A stretch of DNA of 49,702 nucleotides from Oscillospiraceae bacterium. GTDB taxonomy: Bacteria; Bacillota; Clostridia; Oscillospirales; Oscillospiraceae. The stretch is from positions 1-49,702 of the forward strand of contig JAAWKB010000005.1 of the NCBI GenBank assembly GCA_022797115.1, given 5' to 3'. The notes under the pieces are model-generated. The model did not search any database, was not told where the DNA came from, and worked only from the letters and a program-made list of their open reading frames with translations. The translations under genes and the position numbers were made by a program. Of this stretch, positions 8,070 through 16,030 are shown one piece after another. Each line of letters opens with the position of its first letter. Within the stretch, counting starts at the first letter, position 1.

Positions 8070-8780
8070 GGCGATGGAGGGCTTTTTCAAGATGGCCTCG
8101 CTCTCCCGCAGGCTGCGGATGGCCTGGGCCACCTGGACCGCCAGATGCTCGTTGGCGTTGGGCAGCTTGGCCCGGATGATCGCCACCTCCTTCTCCAGGT
8201 CTGGATATTGGATATAGAGGTAGGCGCAGCGGCGGCGCAGGGCCTCGCTGAGGGGGCGGGTGCGGTTGGAGGTGAGCACCACGAAGGGGATGGTCCGGGC
8301 CCGGATGGCCCCCACCTCGGGGATCGTGACCTGCATCTCGCTGAGCAGCTCCAGCAGGAATGCCTCAAATTCCTCGTCCGCCTTGTCGATCTCGTCAATG
8401 AGCAGCACCACCGGCTCCTCCGACCGGATCGACTGGAGCAGGGGCCGCTGGAGCAGATACTCGTCGCTGAACAGGGAGCGGGTCAGCCCGTCCGGGTCCT
8501 GGCGGTTCATCTGCACCTGGATGCTTAACAGCTGCTTCTGGTAGTTCCACTCGTACAGGGCCTTGCTCTCGTCCAGGCCCTCATAGCACTGGAGCCGCAC
8601 CAGCTCCCGGTCCAGGGCTGCGGCCATCACCTTGGCGACCTCCGTCTTGCCCACGCCGGCCGCGCCCTCAATGAGCAGGGGGCGGCCCAGCTTGAGCGCG
8701 ACCAGAAGCGTCGTCACCAGCTCATCGTCGTAAATATAGCGGGCCTCGTCCAGCTTGGCCTGCAAGGAAGGGATATCCAT
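8067..8780 (-). CDS. MoxR-family AAA+ ATPase, truncated by amber codon
   Basis: 237 residues up to the TAG. Start ATG at 8778-8780 with AAAGGAGG upstream. Walker A is GAAGVGKTE (residues 39-47), Walker B LLIDEIDKAD, sensor 1 VLTSNRTRP, arginine-finger region EALRRRCAYLYI. The nucleotide-binding core is complete, but the C-terminal helical lid is lost at IA-stop. MoxR ATPases act with VWA partners in assembling or activating enzyme complexes, and its partner is the next gene. Full-length with read-through would be 295 residues, the usual size for this subfamily. Confidence 0.85.
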   Translation of the reverse strand: MDIPSLQAKLDEARYIYDDELVTTLLVALKLGRPLLIEGAAGVGKTEVAKVMAAALDRELVRLQCYEGLDESKALYEWNYQKQLLSIQVQMNRQDPDGLTRSLFSDEYLLQRPLLQSIRSEEPVVLLIDEIDKADEEFEAFLLELLSEMQVTIPEVGAIRARTIPFVVLTSNRTRPLSEALRRRCAYLYIQYPDLEKEVAIIRAKLPNANEHLAVQVAQAIRSLRESEAILKKPSIA

Positions 8781-8930
8781 GAGGAAAGCCTCCTTTGTTA
8801 AGTATTTAACAGAAATCTGCCTGTAGGATACCACAATTTCGGAAATAATGCAATCATATTTCTGTGGAAATCCGGATAAAGAAGGTGTACAATAGCGGTG
8901 AAAAAGGATTTGAGGGAGGTGGGCGTCAGA

Positions 8931-9464
8931 ATGGACGAGCGGGCGCTGCTGGAGCAGGCGCTGGGCATGGGCTTTGCCAACGCCGCGCTGATTGATACTG
9001 GGGAGATCACCTTTGTCCCCGCATTCCGGCCCTTGTGCCAGGAGAACCTGTGCGGGAAGTACGGCGTCAACTACGCCTGCCCGCCCGACTGCGGCACAGT
9101 GGAGGAGATGCGCGCGCAGGTGCTGCGCTGGCCCCGGGCCCTGGTGATGCAGACCATGTGGGACATTGACGACCCCATGGACGGGCAGCAGACCAAGCCC
9201 GCCAAGGGGGAGCACAACTGCCTCACCCGCCAGCTCATCGACTGGGCGGGGGAGCCGGGGCTGATGATCGGGGCCAGCGGGTGCAGCCTGTGTACCCCCT
9301 GCGCCATCACGGAGGGCAGGCCCTGCCGGCTCCCGGAGCTGCGCTACTCGTGCATGTCCGCCTACTGCATCTTTGTCAAGGAGCTGGCGGAGCGGTGCGC
9401 CATGGACTACGACTGCGGGCCGGGCGTTGTCGCATTTTTCAGCATGTACTGCTTCGGGCAGTAG
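8931..9464 (+). CDS. DUF2284 cysteine-rich putative metal-binding protein
   Basis: 177 residues with the DUF2284 pattern. Cysteine motifs are CGKYGVNYACPPDCG near the N-terminus, then GCSLCTPCA, CRLP and CMSAYCIFV, and a C-terminal FFSMYCFGQ. The spacing suggests Fe-S or other metal binding. Function is not known for the family, which is common in anaerobes. The start is ATG 8931, preceded by GGGAGGTGG; an upstream GTG at 8898 lacks a site. It precedes coaX by 17 bp, so the two are probably one operon. Confidence 0.82.
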   Translation: MDERALLEQALGMGFANAALIDTGEITFVPAFRPLCQENLCGKYGVNYACPPDCGTVEEMRAQVLRWPRALVMQTMWDIDDPMDGQQTKPAKGEHNCLTRQLIDWAGEPGLMIGASGCSLCTPCAITEGRPCRLPELRYSCMSAYCIFVKELAERCAMDYDCGPGVVAFFSMYCFGQ

Positions 9465-9481
9465 GGAAAGGAGGCGCTGCT

Positions 9482-10279
9482 GTGCTGCTGGCCATCGACA
9501 TCGGCAATTCTAATGTATCCCTGGGCGTGTTTCAGGGGGAGACGCTGCGGCTGCGGGCAAAGATATCCGTCCAGGCCCGCCGCAGCGCCGACGAGTATGC
9601 GGCCATGCTCTATGACCTGCTGCGGCTGCACGGCGTAGCCCGGGAGGGGATTGACGGCTGCATCCTTTCCTCCGTGGTCCCCGGGGTAACGGGGCTGGTT
9701 GAGGCGGCGGCGCGGACGGTGACGGGGCTTTCGCCGGTCCGGGTGGGGCCCGGCATCCGCACAGGTTTCCGGATCCGCATCGACGACCCCTCCCAGCTGG
9801 GGGGCGACCTGGTGGCGGACACCCTGGCCGCGCTGACGGAGTACGGCGCGCCCCTGGTGCTGGTGGACGCGGGCACAGTGACCAGCGTGGCGGCGGTGGA
9901 CGCGGACCGGACCTACCTGGGCGGGTGCATCCTGCCGGGCATCCGCGCCAGCGCGGCGCTGCTCAAGGAGACGACGGCCCTGCTGCCGGCCATCGAGCTG
10001 GCCGGGCCGGAGGAGGCGTGCCTGGGCCGCAGCAGCGCGGAGGCCATCCGGCGGGGGCTGCTGCTGGGCAACGCCATGATGGTGGACGGCTTCATTGACC
10101 GCTACACCGCCCTGCCGGGCATGGCGGGGGCTGTCTGCGTGGCCACCGGCGGCTCCTGTGAATTGGTCACTGCTCTTTGCCGCCGGGAGGTGGTACGGGA
10201 CCCGGATCTGACGCTGAAGGGCCTGCGGTACCTCTACGAGAGCAGCCAGCCGAGGAAACCGCGCCGTCCTGCTCCTTGA
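9482..10279 (+). CDS. coaX: Type III pantothenate kinase
   Basis: 265 residues, the normal length of CoaX. N-terminal phosphate-binding DIGNSNVSLGVF, the DEYAAMLYDLL region, the pantothenate-binding PGIRTGF segment, GGDLVAD, VDAGTVTSV and GGCILPGI of the ASKHA fold, and ATGGSCEL near the end. It phosphorylates pantothenate, the first step of coenzyme A synthesis. GTG start at 9482 is fixed by AAAGGAGG 7 bp upstream. Next to an ECF transporter S component, suggesting vitamin uptake plus activation. Confidence 0.93.
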   Translation: MLLAIDIGNSNVSLGVFQGETLRLRAKISVQARRSADEYAAMLYDLLRLHGVAREGIDGCILSSVVPGVTGLVEAAARTVTGLSPVRVGPGIRTGFRIRIDDPSQLGGDLVADTLAALTEYGAPLVLVDAGTVTSVAAVDADRTYLGGCILPGIRASAALLKETTALLPAIELAGPEEACLGRSSAEAIRRGLLLGNAMMVDGFIDRYTALPGMAGAVCVATGGSCELVTALCRREVVRDPDLTLKGLRYLYESSQPRKPRRPAP

Positions 10280-10305
10280 CAGGAGAAGGCCCCGCAAGCA
10301 CGTTG

Positions 10306-10391
10306 ATAATAGCGGCGTCCGCCGTTATTATACATAATTTGTGCGCCGTACTCCCAGACTAGGAGACGGCAGCACGAGGTGAAACACCCTC
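10306..10391 (+). promoter_or_regulatory. Structured 5' leader of the ECF transporter gene
   Basis: The 129-bp gap between coaX and the ECF gene folds into three successive hairpins. The first has an 11-bp stem at 10306-10331 with loop GTCC. The second is long, at 10341-10375: GTGCGCCGT, bulged A, CTCC, 7-nt loop, then GGAG, ACGGC, bulged A, GCAC. The third is GAGGTG-AAA-CACCCTC (10376-10391), ending directly before the AAAGGAG ribosome site. It could be a riboswitch-like control element or simply a processed leader. It matches no class I can name. Confidence 0.45.
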
Positions 10392-10408
10392 AAAGGAGAA
10401 CGAACGTT

Positions 10409-11038
10409 ATGAACAGCAGCAGCAAAGTCCAGCAGATCACACGTATGGCGATACTGGTGGCAATCATCTTCCTTCTGTCCTTCACCCCCCTGGGATACCT
10501 GGTCATCGGCCCCATTGCGGCGACCACCATCCAGATGCCGGTCATCATAGGCGCGGTGTTGATGGGCCCCGCCGCAGGCGGTGTGCTGGGCTTCTTCTTC
10601 GGGCTGAGTGCGATTATCAAGGTGCTGACCATGCCTGGGGCCGACCCCTTCGCCACCCTGGCCCTGGCCCACTCCCCCTTTGCCTATCTGGCCGTATGCC
10701 TGGGGGCCCGGATTGCCATGGGCCTGCTCACCGGCCTTTTGGCGGAGGGGCTGAAAAAGCTCCCCTTCCTCCAGGACCGGGGGGCTGTGGTGCGCTACGG
10801 CGCTGCCGGTTTTGTGGGCTCCATCCTGAATACCGTGTTTTATCTCGGTATGCTGTGGGGCCTGTGCGCGGAGGTGATTTCCTCCTATTATGGCGTGGAT
10901 CTGGGCGGCGTCGGCGCGCTGGTCATGGGTACCGCCTATGCCGCCGGAATCCCGGAGGCCATTGTCTCCTGCGTGGTCGTGGCGGCAGTCTGCAAGGCTG
11001 CGGAAAAGCTGCCTTTCATGTTCCGCAGGCTGGCCTGA
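10409..11038 (+). CDS. ECF transporter S component (possibly pantothenate-specific)
   Basis: 209 residues, about six membrane segments, with the ECF substrate-binding-component layout: N-terminal basic TRMAILVAIIFLL, MGPAAGGVLGFFFGLS loop, and GAAGFVGSILNT region. S components capture a vitamin and dock on the shared energising module, which is not encoded here. Adjacency to coaX points to pantothenate (PanT-like), but specificity is inference. Start ATG 10409 with AAAGGAG 10 bp upstream; the preceding GTG in frame is inside the leader. Confidence 0.85.
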   Translation: MNSSSKVQQITRMAILVAIIFLLSFTPLGYLVIGPIAATTIQMPVIIGAVLMGPAAGGVLGFFFGLSAIIKVLTMPGADPFATLALAHSPFAYLAVCLGARIAMGLLTGLLAEGLKKLPFLQDRGAVVRYGAAGFVGSILNTVFYLGMLWGLCAEVISSYYGVDLGGVGALVMGTAYAAGIPEAIVSCVVVAAVCKAAEKLPFMFRRLA

Positions 11039-11120
11039 GCCAACCGCCCGCGTCCTGCTGAGAGCAGGGGAGCATCCCTTTTCGGGAGGGGAACGGGCCA
11101 AAAAGAACGGGAAGCATATG

Positions 11121-11156
11121 GGGCGGGAATCTGGCAGTCAGGTTCCCGCCCTTTTT
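11121..11156 (+). terminator. Terminator after the ECF transporter gene
   Basis: Perfect stem GGGCGGGAA (11121-11129) / TTCCCGCCC (11143-11151), followed by TTTTT. The rest of the 265-bp gap to 11303 holds another small hairpin near 11053 and a TATAAT-like box at 11249, a weak candidate promoter for the next gene. Confidence 0.85.
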
Positions 11157-11303
11157 CCAGGCTGAGCTTCTGAGCAATCTGCAAACTGAAAAAATGGGTG
11201 ACAGGCTGTTTCAGGAGAAATGCCTATCGACGAACCGTATTTCTTGTGTTATAATCGGTTCACTATATTTATTGGTATAATAACCTGGGAGGGAGCTGCG
11301 GGA

Positions 11304-13952
11304 ATGGGGAATGGGCCTGAAAACAAGCCGATCAAACGGATTTGTACGGGCCTGTTGGCCCATGTGGACGCGGGGAAGACGACGCTGTCTGAGGCAATCC
11401 TGTACAAAACCGGCTGCCTCCGCGCCCTGGGCCGGGTGGACCACCGGGACGCGTTCCTGGACACTGAGGAGCTGGAGCGGGAGAGGGGCATCACCATCTT
11501 TTCCAAACAGGCCGTGTTCCCGCTGGGGGAGCTGGAGGCCACGCTGCTGGACACCCCTGGCCATGTGGACTTCTCCGCCGAGATGGAGCGCACCCTCCGG
11601 GTGCTGGACTGCGCCATCCTGGTCATCAGCGGGTCCGACGGCGTCCAGGCCCATACCCGTACCCTGTGGCGGCTTCTGGAGCGCCACCGTGTGCCAACCT
11701 TCCTGTTTATCAACAAGATGGATTTGCCGGGGACGGACCGGGCCGCCCTGCTGGCGGCGCTGCAAAGCCAGCTGAGCGAATACTGCTTGGACTTCAGCGG
11801 CCCCCAAGAGGCGCTGTGGGAGAACGCGGCCACCGCCAGCGAGGGGGCCCTGGCGGAGTATCTGGAAAGCGGCGCGCTGTCCAGCCACACCCTGGCGGCC
11901 CTGGCGGCGGGGCGCGCCATTTTCCCCTGCTGGTTCGGCTCCGCTCTGCGTTTGGAGGGCGTGGAGGAGTTCCTCCAGGGCCTGGAGCGTTACAGCCCCC
12001 GGCCCGTATACCCGGAGGCATTTGGCGCCAGGGTCTACAAGATTGGCCGGGACGGCCAGGGGAACCGGCTGACATACCTGAAAATCACCGGCGGCCGGCT
12101 GCGGGTGAAGGACGTCCTCTCCGGCCTGGATGAGGCGGGGGACGCCTGGGAGGAGAAGGCGGAGCAGGTGCGCATCTACTCCGGCAGCAAGTACCGGGCC
12201 ATCGACCAGGCGGAGGCCGGGGCGGTGTGCGCCGTCGTGGGCTTGGCCCACACCTACCCCGGGGAGGGCCTGGGGGCGGAGGGGGCCGCCCTGCCGCCGG
12301 AGCTGGAGCCGGTGCTCCACTACCAGCTCATCCTGCCGGAGGGGACGGACCCCCACACGGCGCTGTCCAAGCTGCGCCTGCTGGAGGAAGAGGACCCCCA
12401 GCTCCACATCCTCTGGAACGAGCGGTATCAGGAGATCCATTTGCAGCTGATGGGCCAGGTGCAGCTGGAGGTGCTGCGCCGCCTGATTGCCCAACGCTTC
12501 GGCATGGCGGTGGACTTCGGCCCCGGCGGGATTGTCTATAAGGAGACCATCGCCGCCCCGGTGGAGGGGATCGGCCACTACGAGCCCCTGCGCCACTATG
12601 CGGAGGTCCATCTCCTGCTGGAGCCGGGCCCCCGGGGCAGCGGCCTGCGCTTTGACAGCAGCTGCAGCGAGGACAAGCTGGACCGGAACTGGCAGCGTCT
12701 GGTGCTGACCCACCTGGCGGAAAAGCAGCATCTGGGCGTGCTGACCGGCTCACCGGTCACGGATATGAAAATCACGCTCACCGCCGGCCGGGCCCATCTC
12801 AAGCACACAGAGGGCGGCGACTTCCGCCAGGCCACCTACCGTGCGGTCCGCCAGGGCCTGATGGGGGCGGAGAGCGTGCTGCTGGAGCCCTGGTACGACT
12901 TCCGCCTGGAGCTGCCGGGGGAGTGCCTGGGACGCGCCATGACCGACGTGCAGCAGATGGGCGGGCGGTTTGACCCGCCCCAGACGGCGGGGGATCTGTC
13001 CCTGCTCACCGGCAGCGCGCCGGTGTCGGAGATGGGGGAATACTGGCAGGATGTCACCTCCTATACCCGCGGCCGGGGCCGGCTGAGCTGCTCCCTCCGG
13101 GGCTATGAGAGCTGCCACAACGCCCGGCAGGTCATTGAGCAGCTGGGCTACGACCCGGAGCGGGATACGGACAACCCGCCGGACTCCGTCTTCTGCGGCC
13201 ACGGCGCGGGCTTCACGGTGAAGTGGGACGATGTCCCCGCCCATGCCCACCTGGACAGCGGCCTGCGCCAGGCGGCGGCAGAGCAGCCCGGCCTCCCCGC
13301 GCCGGGGCCCCGCCCCGCCGTGCCCTACCCCACCTCCCGGGAGGAGGAAAAGGCGCTGCAGGCCATCTTTGAGCGCACCTACGGCCAGGTAAAACGCAGG
13401 GCCTTCCAGCCTACGCCCAAGGCCCCGCCTGCGCCGCCGGAGAAGCGGACGGTGCCCTCCCGGGCCCAGGGGCCGGAGTACCTGCTGGTGGACGGCTACA
13501 ATATTATTTTTGCCTGGGATGAGCTGAAGGCCGTGGCGGCGAACAGCCTGGAGGGGGCCCGGCATCTGCTGATGGATTTGCTGTGCAACTACCAGGGGTA
13601 CAGCAAGTGCGTCGTGATCCTGGTCTTTGACGCCTACAAGGTCAAGGGGAACCCGGGGTCCGTGGAGCGTTACCGCAATATCCATGTGGTCTACACCAAG
13701 GAGGCGGAGACGGCGGACGCCTATATTGAGCGGGCCACCTACGAGATCGCCAGGGAGCACCGGGTCCGGGTAGCCACATCGGACAACCTGGAGCAGCTCA
13801 TCATCCTGGGCCATGGCGCGGTGCGGGTGTCCGCCCGGGAGTTCCAGCAGGAGGTGGAGGCCGCCGAGGGGCGGATCTCCGAAATCATCCAGCGCAACAA
13901 CCTCCAGGGCCGCTCCTTCCGGCAGCTGAGGCATCAGATCAAGGAGCCGTAA
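11304..13952 (+). CDS. TetM/EF-G-like ribosome-protection GTPase fused to a YacP/Rae1-type NYN endonuclease domain
   Basis: 882 residues. Residues 1-650 follow the EF-G/TetM plan: G1 AHVDAGKTT (19-27), G2 ERERGITI, G3 DTPGHVDF, G4 NKMD, then domains II-V ending near GFTVKWDDV. A proline-rich linker (about 690-720) leads to a C-terminal domain (725-882) that reads LLVDGYNIIFAWDELK, FDAYKVKG, VVYTKEAETADAYIE and VATSDNLEQ. These are the signature blocks of YacP/Rae1 (NYN/PIN fold), a ribosome-associated nuclease that cuts mRNA in the A site. TetM proteins stop at about 640 residues, so the nuclease is an addition. ATG 11304 follows GGGAGG. Role inferred: acts on stalled or drug-bound ribosomes and cleaves their mRNA. 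Tetracycline resistance itself is not shown. Confidence 0.88.
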   Translation: MGNGPENKPIKRICTGLLAHVDAGKTTLSEAILYKTGCLRALGRVDHRDAFLDTEELERERGITIFSKQAVFPLGELEATLLDTPGHVDFSAEMERTLRVLDCAILVISGSDGVQAHTRTLWRLLERHRVPTFLFINKMDLPGTDRAALLAALQSQLSEYCLDFSGPQEALWENAATASEGALAEYLESGALSSHTLAALAAGRAIFPCWFGSALRLEGVEEFLQGLERYSPRPVYPEAFGARVYKIGRDGQGNRLTYLKITGGRLRVKDVLSGLDEAGDAWEEKAEQVRIYSGSKYRAIDQAEAGAVCAVVGLAHTYPGEGLGAEGAALPPELEPVLHYQLILPEGTDPHTALSKLRLLEEEDPQLHILWNERYQEIHLQLMGQVQLEVLRRLIAQRFGMAVDFGPGGIVYKETIAAPVEGIGHYEPLRHYAEVHLLLEPGPRGSGLRFDSSCSEDKLDRNWQRLVLTHLAEKQHLGVLTGSPVTDMKITLTAGRAHLKHTEGGDFRQATYRAVRQGLMGAESVLLEPWYDFRLELPGECLGRAMTDVQQMGGRFDPPQTAGDLSLLTGSAPVSEMGEYWQDVTSYTRGRGRLSCSLRGYESCHNARQVIEQLGYDPERDTDNPPDSVFCGHGAGFTVKWDDVPAHAHLDSGLRQAAAEQPGLPAPGPRPAVPYPTSREEEKALQAIFERTYGQVKRRAFQPTPKAPPAPPEKRTVPSRAQGPEYLLVDGYNIIFAWDELKAVAANSLEGARHLLMDLLCNYQGYSKCVVILVFDAYKVKGNPGSVERYRNIHVVYTKEAETADAYIERATYEIAREHRVRVATSDNLEQLIILGHGAVRVSAREFQQEVEAAEGRISEIIQRNNLQGRSFRQLRHQIKEP

Positions 13953-14009
13953 GGCGGCCAGTCTGTTCTGTTAAGAAAAAAGGTTCACCACCGAATGGGA
14001 GGGAGATCT

Positions 14010-15053
14010 ATGGAATACGGCTGCACGCAGCAGATGGGCAGCCCCCTGCGGGGCCGCGCCCTGGAGGAGCTGCAAGGGTTCCTGGCGGGGGCGGGCCTGC
14101 GGTACGCCCCCGGCATTGAATACACCGCCCTTGTGCGGGACCAGGAGGAGCGGATCATCGCTGCCGCCTCCCTGGAGGGGAACGTCATCAAGTGCGTCGC
14201 CGTGGACCCCGCCCACCAGGGCGAGGGCCTGACCGCTACGGTACTCACCGCCCTGCGCCGGCAGGCTATGGAGCTTGGCCGGCGGCGGCTGTTCCTCTAC
14301 ACAAAACCGGAAAACCGCCCGCAGTTCACCGGCCTGGGGTTCCAGGAGGTGGCGCGGGCGGAGCAGGCCGTGCTGATGGAGGACCGCCGGGGCGGCTTTG
14401 CCGCATGGGCGGAGTCCATCCGCTCCCCTGCTGCCACTGGGGCCGCCGGCGCGGCGGTGATGAACTGTAACCCCATGACCCTGGGCCACCTGTACCTGGT
14501 TGAGCAGGCGGCCGCCCGGTGCGATTTCCTCTATCTGCTCATTGTCTCTGAGGACCGGAGCGCGGTGCCCGCCGGGGACCGCCGGGCGATTGTGGAGCAG
14601 GCGGTGGCCCACCTGCCCAATGTGGCGGTAGCCGGGACGGGGGACTATTTGATCTCCCAGGCCACGTTCCCGGACTATTTCCTCAAGGATGTACGCCGGT
14701 CCGGCGAGGTCTGGACAGGCTTGGATATTGCGGTGTTTTGCCGCCTGGCCCGGCAGCTGGGCATTACCCGCCGGTTTGTGGGCAGCGAGCCCTTCTGCCC
14801 CGTCACCAGCGCCTATAACCGGGCCATGGCCGCCGCCCTCCCCGCCCAGGGGATTGAGCTGGTGGAGCTGCCCCGGCTGGCCCGGGATGGGACCCCGATC
14901 AGCGCCACCGCCGTCCGGAAGCTCCTATGCGCCGGCCGCTGGCAGGAGCTCCGGGGGCTGGTGCCGGAGGCGACGTTCGCCTACTTCGCTGATGCGGAGA
15001 ACCGCAGCCGTTTCCTGCGCCGGGCAGAGGGCGGCAGCCAGAAAAGGGAGTAG
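14010..15053 (+). CDS. citC: [Citrate (pro-3S)-lyase] ligase (acetate:SH-citrate lyase ligase)
   Basis: 347 residues. The N-terminal third is a GNAT-like domain (VAVDPAHQGEGLTATVL) and the rest a nucleotidyltransferase domain with the HIGH-like motif MNCNPMTLGHLYLVEQA and a C-terminal DGTPISATAVRKLL (ISAT-type motif). CitC uses ATP and acetate to acetylate the phosphoribosyl-dephospho-CoA arm on CitD, switching the lyase on. The matching CitDEF genes are at 23-27 kb on the other strand, where context says they act as citramalate lyase. ATG 14010 with GGGAGG upstream. It is 7 bp ahead of moaA. Confidence 0.92.
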   Translation: MEYGCTQQMGSPLRGRALEELQGFLAGAGLRYAPGIEYTALVRDQEERIIAAASLEGNVIKCVAVDPAHQGEGLTATVLTALRRQAMELGRRRLFLYTKPENRPQFTGLGFQEVARAEQAVLMEDRRGGFAAWAESIRSPAATGAAGAAVMNCNPMTLGHLYLVEQAAARCDFLYLLIVSEDRSAVPAGDRRAIVEQAVAHLPNVAVAGTGDYLISQATFPDYFLKDVRRSGEVWTGLDIAVFCRLARQLGITRRFVGSEPFCPVTSAYNRAMAAALPAQGIELVELPRLARDGTPISATAVRKLLCAGRWQELRGLVPEATFAYFADAENRSRFLRRAEGGSQKRE

Positions 15054-15060
15054 GCCCGCT

Positions 15061-15987
15061 ATGAAGGATGCGTTTGCCCGGGAGATCACCTACCTGCGCC
15101 TGTCTGTGACAGACCGGTGCAACCTGCGCTGCCGCTACTGTATGCCGCCGGCGGGGACGGCGGGCGGCCTCTGCTCCGCCGGGGAGCTGCTGGAGATTGT
15201 CCGTCAGGCTGCGGCCTGCGGCATCCGCAAGGTGCGCCTGACGGGCGGGGAACCCCTGGTGCGCCCGGACATCCTGGACGTCTGCCGGGGCGCGGCGGCG
15301 ACGGCGGGGGTGGAGGAGCTGTGCCTGACCACCAATGGGACGCGCCTGCCGGCCATGGCCCGCCCCCTGCGGGAGGCGGGAGTGGACCGGCTGAATGTCA
15401 GCCTGGACACCCTGCGGCCGGACCGCTTCGCCCGGCTGACCGGGCAGGACTGCCTGGGGGATGTCCTGCGGGGCCTTGAGGCTGCGGCGGAGGCGGGATT
15501 TACCGGGACGAAGCTCAATGTTGTGCTGCTGGCGGGGTTCAACGAGGATGAAATCCGGGATTTTGTGGAGCTGGCCCGCCGGTATCCCCTGGAGGTGCGT
15601 TTTATTGAGCTGATGCCCATCGGTGAGGGCGTTCACGGGACATTCCTGCCGGCCCAGGCGGTGCTGGATGCCTGCCCGGAGCTGCTCCCGGCGGGGGATG
15701 GGGGCGTAGCCCGCCGGTTCCGCCTGCCGGAGGGGCGGGGGATGGTGGGCCTGATTGCGCCCATGAGCCACCGGTTCTGCACGGGCTGCGACCGCATCCG
15801 GGTCACGGCGGATGGGAAATTGAAGCCCTGCCTGCACTCCGGCAAGGAGTTCCCTCTGCGGGGCCTGGCGGGGGAGGGGCTGCGCCGGGAGCTCCTGCGG
15901 GGGATTGCGGCCAAGCCGGCCAGCCACCGCCTGACGGAGACCGGACGCAGCGGCACGGGCCGGACGATGAACCAGATCGGCGGATGA
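15061..15987 (+). CDS. moaA: GTP 3',8-cyclase MoaA (molybdenum cofactor biosynthesis)
   Basis: 308 residues. N-terminal radical SAM motif CNLRCRYC inside YLRLSVTDRCNLRCRYCMP, SAM-binding TGGEPL, C-terminal second cluster site FCTGCDRIRVTADGKLKPCL, and a terminal GRSGTGRTMNQIGG matching the double-glycine tail of MoaA. It converts GTP to 3',8-cyclo-GTP, the first step to molybdopterin. At about 308 residues it is slightly short of the usual 325-330. It sits between citC and a MoeA-like gene. The ribosome site GGGAG lies in the end of citC. Confidence 0.93.
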   Translation: MKDAFAREITYLRLSVTDRCNLRCRYCMPPAGTAGGLCSAGELLEIVRQAAACGIRKVRLTGGEPLVRPDILDVCRGAAATAGVEELCLTTNGTRLPAMARPLREAGVDRLNVSLDTLRPDRFARLTGQDCLGDVLRGLEAAAEAGFTGTKLNVVLLAGFNEDEIRDFVELARRYPLEVRFIELMPIGEGVHGTFLPAQAVLDACPELLPAGDGGVARRFRLPEGRGMVGLIAPMSHRFCTGCDRIRVTADGKLKPCLHSGKEFPLRGLAGEGLRRELLRGIAAKPASHRLTETGRSGTGRTMNQIGG

Positions 15988-16030
15988 GCCGGCCCGGACG
16001 GCCCGGGAATCAACAGAAGGAGGCAGATCG

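Noticed and set aside
10376-10398. GAGGTG-AAA-CACCCTC before the ribosome site as a preQ1-I riboswitch
   Set aside because: Lacks the A-rich pseudoknot tail and loop consensus of preQ1-I.
11211-12731. 506-codon minus frame opposite the GTPase-nuclease gene
   Set aside because: Antisense shadow, Gln/His/Leu-rich, no start signals.
11304-13952. Calling the GTPase fusion a tetracycline resistance gene
   Set aside because: Sequence is diverged from proven Tet(M/O/W) and carries a nuclease domain; resistance cannot be inferred.
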